Translations under genes and position numbers: made by a program
IMG/VR virus record: IMGVR_UViG_3300042924_001928
Coordinates: 1 to 52,582 of that record
DNA length: 52,582 bases
Direction: 5' to 3' (one strand)
From: a virus
The notes under the pieces: generated by a model
The model's database searches: none
What the model saw: the letters and a program-made list of their open reading frames with translations, nothing else
Told to the model about the DNA's origin: nothing
Shown: positions 40,458-47,984 of the stretch, in pieces
Layout: every line of letters begins with the position of its first letter
Position numbering within the stretch: the first letter of the stretch is position 1

Positions 40458-41114
40458 TTAGGCAAACTTTGTCTGCGAGGCAAGCACGGTAAAAGTGGCG
40501 CTGCCAGTCTTGATGATGGTGTACGAGTACACATCAATACTGCTGGCATTACCTGCCGTTGGCGCCGTGCCGCCCTGCCACTTCGGAGTGACGCTTGATC
40601 CGTCTACCTGAACCGCGTTGTTGTAGTAAGCGGTGCCGCCCTGAGTAACCAAGAAAGCAACCGTCACACTCTGCCCAGTTGACATAGCAGTGTTTAGGCT
40701 TGTGCCGCTTGAGGCGCGGAAGTTCACGGTCCAGTTGGCAGATGCGTTAGAGGTGTAATACAGCACCGACTGAGTGGTCACGTCGTAGTTGATCGTGCCA
40801 GTGGCTGCCGTGGCACTGACGGTGCAAACCTCGGCGGCGTCGTTCAGAACTACGGCCAGAGCACTGGCGGAGCCGCTAAAGGTCTGAGTGGCCGTGAATG
40901 TGTTGGTCGAAGACGTAGATGGGATACCAGCGCCGGACAAGCTCGTTGCCCCCGTTCCGCCAGATCCGACAGGAAGAGGGGCAGCCAGGGTCACGCCGCC
41001 CGCGGCGACTGTTAGCTTGGTAGATCCACCGGCTTGTAGGCCCAACTCACCAGAAGCATCCCCAGTGATGATTGCGCCACCAACAACGGTATCTGCATTG
41101 ATGAGTGTGGTCAT
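40458..41114 (-). CDS. Tail fibre paralogue A (anchor plus head domain, no glycine-rich part)
   Basis: 218 residues. N-terminal ~60: GAIITGDASGELGLQAGGST, KLTVAAGGVTLAAPLPVGSG, GTGATSL. Then a ~150-residue beta domain (LYYTSNASANWTVNFRASSG, VTVAFLVTQGGTAYYNNAVQ, VYSYTIIKTGSATFTVLASQ). Both parts align clearly with residues 1-230 of the protein at 42,728-44,209, but this one stops where that one enters its glycine-rich region. Likely a fibre subunit. Confidence 0.7.
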   Translation of the reverse strand: MTTLINADTVVGGAIITGDASGELGLQAGGSTKLTVAAGGVTLAAPLPVGSGGTGATSLSGAGIPSTSSTNTFTATQTFSGSASALAVVLNDAAEVCTVSATAATGTINYDVTTQSVLYYTSNASANWTVNFRASSGTSLNTAMSTGQSVTVAFLVTQGGTAYYNNAVQVDGSSVTPKWQGGTAPTAGNASSIDVYSYTIIKTGSATFTVLASQTKFA

Positions 41115-41118
41115 GTCT

Positions 41119-41394
41119 TTACTCCGGCTTCACGGGCCACTGAATGTTGTTTGGAAATCCTGCTTGTTGCGGAACATCCCGCAGGGCTTGACGGTACGCG
41201 GCCCATTTGTCTTTCAATGCTTGCGGAACGTCGGCGGCTTGCGTCCAGTCAGTTTCGACAAGCAGACGGTTGCGATCCAATCGAGCGCGGTCGCCTGCAC
41301 CAGCAGCCCACGCCGCCTCTTGCGCGTCCCACTCAGCCTCTTCTTCCGGGGTAAAAGGAACCGGACCTTCCGCCGTCATGTGATGTCTTGCCAT
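41119..41394 (-). CDS. Phage tail assembly chaperone-like protein
   Basis: 91 residues. Acidic first half (FTPEEEAEWDAQEAAW), then RLDRNRLLVETDWTQAADVP, KWAAYRQALRDVPQQAGFPN and WPVKPE. This RN-LL-DWT-YRQALRD-FP-WP series is the hallmark of short tail-fibre assembly chaperones encoded beside fibre genes. It sits between paralogue A and a further fibre gene. It probably helps fold or trimerise one of them. Confidence 0.8.
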   Translation of the reverse strand: MARHHMTAEGPVPFTPEEEAEWDAQEAAWAAGAGDRARLDRNRLLVETDWTQAADVPQALKDKWAAYRQALRDVPQQAGFPNNIQWPVKPE

Positions 41395-41404
41395 GATGTA
41401 TTCC

Positions 41405-42295
41405 TTAACTATTTGAAAGTCCGTAAAGCCGGAAAACGCCGGTGCTTATACTGCCAGAACCAAAAAAGAAACGTATTCCTGTCCATGCGGGCGGCTGATC
41501 GTACGAGTTGTATATTCTCGCCGCTCCTCCTTGAGCCGGAAAAACTTGTGGGCTAAATGAATCAACACCGACGCAAGTAAAATTCAAAAGTTTATTTACA
41601 GTGGTGCTTGTGGGATTTGAAAACCAAACCTCTCCGCTACAAGTAGAGCCATATCCACCCCCAGAACTAAGGGGAGGAATGGAAGAAAGTGTTAGCTGAC
41701 AAGAACTGCCACCGCCGTTGTTGATTGCCAAATTTCCCGAACCAGTAGCGTAACCACCGTTAGCAAACTGATACCATGTGTTGGTGGTATAACTGCCATT
41801 TTCTCTCACTCTAAGATAAAAAATAGAGCTTGAAGTTGATGTAACGTTTGTAAATGTAATTAAATAAAAATCATATGTTGATCCAATCCCTGTTTCTAGA
41901 TCAACTGTAGAACTACTGGAAGCAGTGACCGTTTGAAGCAACGTTAATGCCCCGCTAGAGATGGCGGCGCTCGTCCAAGTGGTTCCATTACTTCTGAGCA
42001 CATTACCGTTGGCTCCCGGAGCCACAACCTGCACAGCAGAAGTGCCGTTACCAAGCAGAACGTTGTTGGCCGTCAGCGATGATGCGCCTGTGCCGCCGTT
42101 ACCAACCGGCAGCGTGCCCGTTACACCAGTGGCAAGGTTGACCGTTGGCACAGCAGCCCAGGTAGGGGCACCTGAACCGTTACTCTGCAACACCTGCCCC
42201 GCAGAGCCTGCGGATGTGAAGGCCAACTCAGTGCCGTCGCCGTAGCCTACGCCACCAGCGGTTGGGGTGTTACTTCCATCAATGATTACTGGCAT
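41405..42295 (-). CDS. Tail fibre/tail-tip protein with C-terminal beta domain
   Basis: 296 residues. The start (MPVIIDGSNTPTAGGVGYGD) is followed by VLQSNGSGAPTWAAVP, then LPVGNGGTGASSLTANNVLL and LRSNGTTWTSAA, a fibre-shaft module shared with the protein at 42,728-44,209. From ~120 onward is a beta-sandwich-like region (YDFYLITFTNV, SIFYLRVRENGSY, IRFFFGSGSISTG), likely the receptor-facing part. The last residues are FRLYGLSNS. Confidence 0.7.
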   Translation of the reverse strand: MPVIIDGSNTPTAGGVGYGDGTELAFTSAGSAGQVLQSNGSGAPTWAAVPTVNLATGVTGTLPVGNGGTGASSLTANNVLLGNGTSAVQVVAPGANGNVLRSNGTTWTSAAISSGALTLLQTVTASSSSTVDLETGIGSTYDFYLITFTNVTSTSSSIFYLRVRENGSYTTNTWYQFANGGYATGSGNLAINNGGGSSCQLTLSSIPPLSSGGGYGSTCSGEVWFSNPTSTTVNKLLNFTCVGVDSFSPQVFPAQGGAARIYNSYDQPPAWTGIRFFFGSGSISTGVFRLYGLSNS

Positions 42296-42298
42296 GAT

Positions 42299-42712
42299 TT
42301 ACTCCACTATTTTTAGCCAAGACGTTGTTGCCTCATCCCATTTGTACAAACCATCCGTTGGCCTTGGAACAGGAGGGTCAAAAGCGCACGTGCTTGGATT
42401 AAATATCCAAGACGAATATCCAACATCCCTTGCAAACAACTCCTTAGCCAAATTTTGTTTTGCGGCAATTTCTTCGGCCGTCATGTTTCTTACACTGTGC
42501 TTGTCTTTTACGACCCCGCCGTCAAAAACATAAGTCGTGCCTTCATGTATTTGATACACCCCAATAATGTGTGGCGGAGGAACGCGCTCGAACTTTACAA
42601 AGTCAAATGGCGGGTTGTTTGGATCAAAATCAGGAATCACCTGACGCAGGTTTTCTTCCAGCATGGGGTGACCTACTGGTTGGCCATCTACAACTTTAAT
42701 AAATAAGCTCAT
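42299..42712 (-). CDS. Fibre-associated protein, candidate fibre chaperone
   Basis: 137 residues from ATG at 42,710-42,712 with AGGGG six bases upstream. Contains FIKVVDGQPVGHPMLEENLR, then FERVPPPHIIGVYQIHEGTT, EEIAAKQNLAKELFARDVG, and a final GLYKWDEATTSWLKIVE. The layout (strands, acidic helix, ...YKWDE...W) matches proteins found immediately after fibre genes in cyanophages and other marine phages, which are thought to aid fibre assembly. AT-rich. Confidence 0.6.
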   Translation of the reverse strand: MSLFIKVVDGQPVGHPMLEENLRQVIPDFDPNNPPFDFVKFERVPPPHIIGVYQIHEGTTYVFDGGVVKDKHSVRNMTAEEIAAKQNLAKELFARDVGYSSWIFNPSTCAFDPPVPRPTDGLYKWDEATTSWLKIVE

Positions 42713-42727
42713 TGTCAACCCCTAAAT

Positions 42728-44209
42728 TTACAAATTACCAGTTCTTGTCGAAGGATAAGCGCGAGTTTGACCCGGCCAAATAATTCGCACAGCACCTTTG
42801 CCACCGGCAGAATTTGCTGCTCCGCCGCCGCCGTAATCGCCGCCCGTACTTTGGCCCGCGCCGGTTCCCCAAGATCCGTTGCCGCCCGCCGCAACACCAG
42901 TTGCAGAAGCTGCGCCGCCCGCGCCGCCTGTGCCGTAGCTTGGAATGCTTCCGCCTGCGCCGCCCGCGCCGCCATACAAACTTGCGCCACCACCGCCAGC
43001 GCCGTACGTATACCCGCCATCTAAATACCCGCCAGCCCCGCCTCCGCCAGCGCCCGTTCCTCCGGCCGTACCGTTGGGTCCTCCCCCATACGCGGCAGCT
43101 GCACGCCCCGCAGATCCGCCGCTGCCACCGTAACCACCAGCGCCGCCTCCAGGGCCGTTGTTATCTCCTGGTTGAGCCCCGCCAGATCCGCCGCCGGTGT
43201 AAGTTCCGCTAGGACTTCCTGGGAGGTAAGTTCCGCCCGCACCTGTTGCCCTGGTTTGCAAACCGCCATCAAGAGTGATGTAAGAATCGCCTCCCGCGTT
43301 TCCAGGGTAAGAGGTAGTAGCGGCTCCGCCACCACCAACAACAACTGTATAGCTGTTTCCTGGAGTAACGGGTGCAAAATTTCTATAAGCTAGGCCACCG
43401 GCAGCGCCACCATAAGCGCCAGAAGATCCGCCGCCAATACAAACCACGGCAACCTGGGTTACACCGGCAGGAGCAACCCATGTGTATGTTCCAGCAGTTG
43501 TGTATTCAACTTGGCCGGGTGCTGGCAAATTGGTGTAATACTTCCAGCTTCCTGTCACATAAAAAGTACCGCTTCCAGTTTTTACAATTTTGTAAGAATA
43601 AATATCGACAACGTTTATGTTTGTATTTGTTGGGATCTGGCTATTTTCCCAATTTACGGTAGTAGAAACTCCATCGATAGTGAACGCGGTTTGATAATAC
43701 GCGGTTGTTCCGTTCGTGTTGTAAAAAGACACTTCAACGGCCTGATTTACAGCCATGAAAGAATTCAAACTTTGCCCGCTAGTACCTCTAATATTTAGGG
43801 TGAAGTTTGAGGATGCGTTCGATGTGTAGTAAAGCGTTGAATAAGTTGCCGCGTCAAAATTGATTGTCCCGCCCGCTGCGGTTGCACTAACAGAGGCGGG
43901 CTGCAAAAGACTTGCAGGAGGAGACGCGCTTGTCCATGTAGTCCCGTTGGAAGTCAGAACGTTTCCACTTGATCCAGGCGCAACTGTTTGAATTGCTGAT
44001 GTTCCATTGCCAAGCAAAACATTATTTGCCGTTAATGACGCGACCCCTGTTCCTCCAGAAGCAACTGGCAAAGCAGAAGCAAGTGTTACCCCCGTGGAGC
44101 TAACCGTCAGCTTGGTAGAGCCCGAAGACTGCAACTCAAGATTGCCAGAGGTGTCTCCAGACGAAACTAGCGCGGTGCCGGATGTGGTGCCTGCGGAAAT
44201 TGAACTCAT
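42728..44209 (-). CDS. Glycine-rich tail fibre adhesin, paralogue B
   Basis: 493 residues. N-terminus 1-75 parallels paralogue A (GNLELQSSGSTKLTVSSTGV, LPVASGGTGVASL). Next is a shaft module shared with the protein at 41,405-42,295 (LTANNVLLGNGTSAIQTVAP), then a domain matching paralogue A. From ~265 to ~470 it is 50% or more Gly with Ala, Ser and Tyr (GGGGAGGYLDGGYTYGAGGG), as in polyglycine-II adhesin tips like T-even gp38. It ends GAVRIIWPGQTRAYPST, a usual end for such phage adhesins. Probably binds the host receptor. Confidence 0.75.
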   Translation of the reverse strand: MSSISAGTTSGTALVSSGDTSGNLELQSSGSTKLTVSSTGVTLASALPVASGGTGVASLTANNVLLGNGTSAIQTVAPGSSGNVLTSNGTTWTSASPPASLLQPASVSATAAGGTINFDAATYSTLYYTSNASSNFTLNIRGTSGQSLNSFMAVNQAVEVSFYNTNGTTAYYQTAFTIDGVSTTVNWENSQIPTNTNINVVDIYSYKIVKTGSGTFYVTGSWKYYTNLPAPGQVEYTTAGTYTWVAPAGVTQVAVVCIGGGSSGAYGGAAGGLAYRNFAPVTPGNSYTVVVGGGGAATTSYPGNAGGDSYITLDGGLQTRATGAGGTYLPGSPSGTYTGGGSGGAQPGDNNGPGGGAGGYGGSGGSAGRAAAAYGGGPNGTAGGTGAGGGGAGGYLDGGYTYGAGGGGASLYGGAGGAGGSIPSYGTGGAGGAASATGVAAGGNGSWGTGAGQSTGGDYGGGGAANSAGGKGAVRIIWPGQTRAYPSTRTGNL

Positions 44210-44219
44210 TTATAGCTCC

Positions 44220-44543
44220 TTAAATCACAACCCAGCGTTGACCGCTCGTGACAGTCACGGTTACGCCGCTGGCCACTGTGACCGGACCAACAGAGAACCC
44301 GTTTGTTCCGCTTGGGAACGAATAGCTTTCTGTCGCCGTCGTGGTATTCGTAATGATGGCACCGCCAGCCTCTCCACCGCCACTGGAAAACTGCTGAACC
44401 GTGCCACCGGAATCCTCATAGTAGAGGATGCCATCGGCGATATTGATCGCAAGCTCACCGGGCAGAAGATTTCCAGCCGTCGGAACTGCTCCAGGGGTGG
44501 TGCTGTGATATAGCTGAAGTGGGGTATAGCCAGCCTGTGCCAT
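44220..44543 (-). CDS. Short tail-fibre-like protein
   Basis: 107 residues. MAQAGYTPLQLYHSTTPGAV, PTAGNLLPGELAINIADGIL, YYEDSGGTVQQFSSGGG and a C-terminal strand set (VTVASGVTVTVTSGQRWVVI) are the pattern of small, trimeric fibre-base proteins that occur in podovirus and myovirus tail clusters. It overlaps the large fibre gene by one base. May act as a connecting or capping subunit. Confidence 0.7.
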   Translation of the reverse strand: MAQAGYTPLQLYHSTTPGAVPTAGNLLPGELAINIADGILYYEDSGGTVQQFSSGGGEAGGAIITNTTTATESYSFPSGTNGFSVGPVTVASGVTVTVTSGQRWVVI

Positions 44544-47500
44544 CAGAATGTTCCTCCAGAAATTCCTGACGTCGCCACGATATATGACGTCGTCAAAGTA
44601 TTAGACGATGGGTTGTAGGTTAGATTCGAGTCGACCTCAATCCCATTGTTTCCAGACGTTGTATCAACGAACGTCGGATAAAATGTAGCATTTACAGATG
44701 TCGCCGTGGTGGCCACATTGGTGGCATTCGTAGCGTTGGAGGCATTGGTCGCAGTGCCAACAGTAATCGACGCCGGATCAGTCCACGCAGGAGCCGTTCC
44801 GCTGGACGTCAGAATCCGATTAGTCCCTCCGATCGTCAGGCGATCTAGCGTGGTCGTGGTATTTGCATAGAGCAGATCACCCGTCGCGTAGCTGCTGATC
44901 CCAGTTCCGCCATTTATCGCTATCAGGGTGCCTGCCAGCGTGATGGTTCCAGAAGACGTTACGGGACCGCCGCTGGTCGTCAGACCAGTAGTGCCGCCCG
45001 ACACGTCCACAGAAGTCACGGTGCCGGTACCAGCCACATCCCAAGAGAATGCCGACCCGGTCCACTTCAAAAAGTGCCCAGCAGTAACCGGCGCAACGAT
45101 GAATGACGTGGTGCTGGCGCCGGTGTTGTAGACGATCTGGTTAGCCGTGCCGCCAGCCACGTTTGTGGCCGTTGTTGCAGTCGCAGCATTACCGCCAATC
45201 GACAGGCCAGCCGCGGTGCCGGTCAGGTTTGTGCCGGGACCAGAGAAGTCCGTGGTGGCCGTGACCGTAGTTCCGCGCACAGAAGCTGCCGTAGTGGCGC
45301 CAACCGTCGTTCCATCAATCGCCCCACCCGTGATAGCCACAGAGGTGGAGTTTTGGGTCGACATGCTGCCCAGGCCGGTGATGTCCGTATTCGGGATCGA
45401 TGACGAGGCGGTAAGGGCGCTGGTACCTGTTCCCTTGACGTAGCCGGTCAGCGTGGTCGCTCCGGTACCGCCGTGGGCCACATTGAGGGTGCCGCCCAGG
45501 GTGATCGTGCCGCTAACGGTAACGGGCCCTCCGCTCGTGCTCAGACCGGTTGTGCCACCAGAGACATCCACCGAGGTCACGGTGCCGCCAAAAGACGGCG
45601 TGGCCGAGATGGTGATGCCGCCCGAGGTATTGGTGATCGAGACGTTGGTTCCGGCCGTCAGATTGGCCAGCGAATAGCCGGTTCCGTTGCCGATTGCCAG
45701 TTGACCGTTTGCCGGTGTTGCCGTCAGTCCAGTGCCGCCGTAAGCAACCCCAATAGCCGTTGCATTCCAAGTGCCGGTGGTCAACGTACCAAGGCCGGTG
45801 ATGCCGGTATAGGAGCCTGTCAGACGTCCAGAATCAAGCGTCCCGGAAGTGATGTTGCTGGCGTTGGTTGTGTCAGTAGTTGCCGACGGCGCAAGCCCAG
45901 AGACCTGCCCAGAAGTGATCGCAATTGGCGCAGATGCTGCGCTGGTGATCTGACCCTGGGCATTGATATTCAAGGTCAAGGCAGACGACGTCGACCCGTA
46001 AGCCCCGGCACTCACTCCTGTGTTGGAGATGTTGAACGTCGTGGATGGGCTGAGATTTAGTCCGGTTCCGGCGCTATACGTTACCGATGAACTGAACTGG
46101 GCAAACGTGATGGCCGTGGTGCCAAACGTGATCGGGCCAGACGTGGTGCAGGTATACGACTCGCCCGCACCGGTGTTGCCGCTAGTGACAAAGAAGTACG
46201 AGCCCTGGCCGAGCTTGGTAGAAGAGTTTGCGCCATAGGTGTCGGTATCTGACGTGCGAGTCAGTACCCAGGCAGTCGAGCCGTTTCCGACTACGCTGAC
46301 CTCATAGACGCCGTTTTCAAATTGATTGGTCTGGTTGTAGACCAGAACGCGGTCGCCAACCATGGCTGTCGGACCATCGGGAGCAAAAGCTGCCAAGGCC
46401 CCGGCATTGGTCAGCGTAGCGCCAACACCAGCCACACCGTTGTTGTACGTCGCGTTCAGGTTGCCGGTTGTGTTCGGCACTTCGTACTTGACGGCAGTGT
46501 GAACATTTAGACCGGCCGCCACCTGCTCATCAACATACTGCTTGTTGACTAGGTCATTCGCATTGGTGGGCAGCGTTGAAATCGTGCCGGTCGTTGTCGC
46601 CACAGACGTGAACGTAGCAGCCGCCGGAGTCGTTCCGCCGATCACCGCGTTGTTAATCGTGGCGCCAGTAATCGCACCGCCGGTGATAGCTACGGAGTTG
46701 GAGTTCTGCGTAGCAATCGTGCCAAGCCCAGAGACATCGGTATGCGGCACCGTTGCCGCGGCCGTCATGGCCGACGTGCCGTTGCCTTTGACGTATCCCG
46801 TCAGAGTAGTGGCGCCCGTGCCTCCATTGGACACGTTGAGCGTGCCGGTCAGTACGATAGAGCCAGTGGTGGGGGACGACGGCGAAAAGCCCGTGGTGCC
46901 CGCGCTAAACGTGTTGACGCCTGTACCAATCGGGAAAGCCTGCCAGGACCCGCCTGCATAGCCCTCAAAAGCCGCCAGATCGCTGTTGTATCGGAATTCA
47001 CCGTTTGACCCAACGGGCTGCTGTGCGGTGGTTCCACCGGGGACCTTAACGGACCCAGTACCAGGAAGCACTGGATTGCTTGCAATACCAATTGTCGGAT
47101 TGCCCGCCTGCCCATCACCATCAGTCACCGCGATCTGGTTGGCCGTACCCGTTACCGTCAAGGCGGCAATCGTGTTGCCCGGACGAAGAGCGAGAACACC
47201 CACGCCGGGGAAGTTGGCCAGAGAGGCTACTGTGCCGGTCAACGAGAAGATGGGATTAGCGCCAGTGCCGTCAGGGTTAGAGATCGACAGGCCGGTGCCG
47301 GACGTAGTCAGGCTGCGCGAGACAACCGTATTGGCCGAGTCCTTGACGATGAAACCGGAAGAGGCTGCGTTCAAGCTGCTGGCCGCGCCGGTCATGCCAA
47401 TACGCAGGAACGACAGCGAGCCGCCATCTGTGAGTTGCAGGCCGGTGTCGACCGACAGATAACGGCTATTTGTTAGGTTGACCTCTTGCGACTGGGTCAC

Positions 47501-47641
47501 AAAGGTCTGATTCAGCGTCGGGCTGTTAGCAATCGCGCCCGTGGTCGTGCGATACGTCCCGCCGTTTTGGACGATGGGTACAAGCTCGGTGCCTGTGATT
47601 GGGCCCGCGGCTGGAAGCTGGGTAATAGTTTGATTGGCCAT
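44543..47641 (-). CDS. Long tail fibre, 1,032 residues, with tandem modules
   Basis: N-terminal anchor MANQTITQLPAAGPITGTEL, VPIVQNGGTYRTTTG also begins the 194-residue protein at 49,470-50,054. The shaft is Thr/Gly/Ser-rich beta with several copies of NGGTGATTLTGYVKGNGTSA and of SVDVSGGTTGLSTSGGPVTV. A distinct module lies at ~370-560 (KQYVDEQVAAGLNVHTAVKY; GDRVLVYNQTNQFENGVYEV), known from many phage fibres. The C-terminus is IVATSGISGGTF. No peptidase or depolymerase motif was recognised. Likely forms the main trimeric host-contact fibre. Confidence 0.75.
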   Translation of the reverse strand: MANQTITQLPAAGPITGTELVPIVQNGGTYRTTTGAIANSPTLNQTFVTQSQEVNLTNSRYLSVDTGLQLTDGGSLSFLRIGMTGAASSLNAASSGFIVKDSANTVVSRSLTTSGTGLSISNPDGTGANPIFSLTGTVASLANFPGVGVLALRPGNTIAALTVTGTANQIAVTDGDGQAGNPTIGIASNPVLPGTGSVKVPGGTTAQQPVGSNGEFRYNSDLAAFEGYAGGSWQAFPIGTGVNTFSAGTTGFSPSSPTTGSIVLTGTLNVSNGGTGATTLTGYVKGNGTSAMTAAATVPHTDVSGLGTIATQNSNSVAITGGAITGATINNAVIGGTTPAAATFTSVATTTGTISTLPTNANDLVNKQYVDEQVAAGLNVHTAVKYEVPNTTGNLNATYNNGVAGVGATLTNAGALAAFAPDGPTAMVGDRVLVYNQTNQFENGVYEVSVVGNGSTAWVLTRTSDTDTYGANSSTKLGQGSYFFVTSGNTGAGESYTCTTSGPITFGTTAITFAQFSSSVTYSAGTGLNLSPSTTFNISNTGVSAGAYGSTSSALTLNINAQGQITSAASAPIAITSGQVSGLAPSATTDTTNASNITSGTLDSGRLTGSYTGITGLGTLTTGTWNATAIGVAYGGTGLTATPANGQLAIGNGTGYSLANLTAGTNVSITNTSGGITISATPSFGGTVTSVDVSGGTTGLSTSGGPVTVSGTITLGGTLNVAHGGTGATTLTGYVKGTGTSALTASSSIPNTDITGLGSMSTQNSTSVAITGGAIDGTTVGATTAASVRGTTVTATTDFSGPGTNLTGTAAGLSIGGNAATATTATNVAGGTANQIVYNTGASTTSFIVAPVTAGHFLKWTGSAFSWDVAGTGTVTSVDVSGGTTGLTTSGGPVTSSGTITLAGTLIAINGGTGISSYATGDLLYANTTTTLDRLTIGGTNRILTSSGTAPAWTDPASITVGTATNASNATNATNVATTATSVNATFYPTFVDTTSGNNGIEVDSNLTYNPSSNTLTTSYIVATSGISGGTF
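45305..45495. repeat. Fibre module repeat, copy 1 (partner at 46,655-46,850)
   Basis: Encodes GGTGATTLTGYVKGTGTSAL through SVAITGGAIDG in the long fibre. It parallels 46,655-46,850 at DNA and protein level over about 190 bp, with scattered changes, mostly at third positions. Confidence 0.7.
46655..46850. repeat. Fibre module repeat, copy 2
   Basis: Encodes GGTGATTLTGYVKGNGTSAM through SVAITGGAITG. Matches the copy at 45,305-45,495. Such direct repeats can recombine to change fibre length or swap modules. Confidence 0.7.
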
Positions 47642-47982
47642 TATGGTGACACCGAAATTCCGTCAAGGTTACCGTTGTTCTCCGGCGTATCGGTGTTGCC
47701 CTCGGTCGAAATTACCCAATCACCTTGGTTATCGGTAACGAGGTTGTTCGGATCGAGTGCCACGCTCACGTCGGGGCGCGGGAAACGGAGGTTGATGCGC
47801 TCTGTCTTACGGGCCGGAAGCCGATAAGGGTCCTTCTGGTCTGCACATCCCTGATCGCACACCTGCAAGCCAGGAAAGTTCGGATCTGGCCTCATCACCG
47901 CATGGGCACGCTTCATCTTGCAGCGATCGCAGATAGCAACCGCTAGCGTGCTCATTCCAAGGGTGTCGAGGAAGATCGGCAT
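47641..47982 (-). CDS. Zinc-ribbon-like structural protein
   Basis: 113 residues. CDRCKMKRAH and LQVCDQGCADQKDPYRLPAR give a CxxC...CxxxC metal-site set, followed by RINLRFPRPDVSVAL. The Cys-Asp-Pro-Tyr-Arg order and RPD end are common in small proteins encoded between connector and fibre genes of podovirus-like genomes. Function unknown; possibly a tail or head-completion part. Lies between the connector gene and the long fibre, overlapping the latter by one base. Confidence 0.65.
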   Translation of the reverse strand: MPIFLDTLGMSTLAVAICDRCKMKRAHAVMRPDPNFPGLQVCDQGCADQKDPYRLPARKTERINLRFPRPDVSVALDPNNLVTDNQGDWVISTEGNTDTPENNGNLDGISVSP

Positions 47983-47984
47983 GG

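Noticed and set aside
42814-43212. Arg/Pro-rich plus-strand frames opposite the glycine-rich fibre
   Set aside because: Gly codons read in reverse give Pro/Arg/Ala runs; there is no support for expression.
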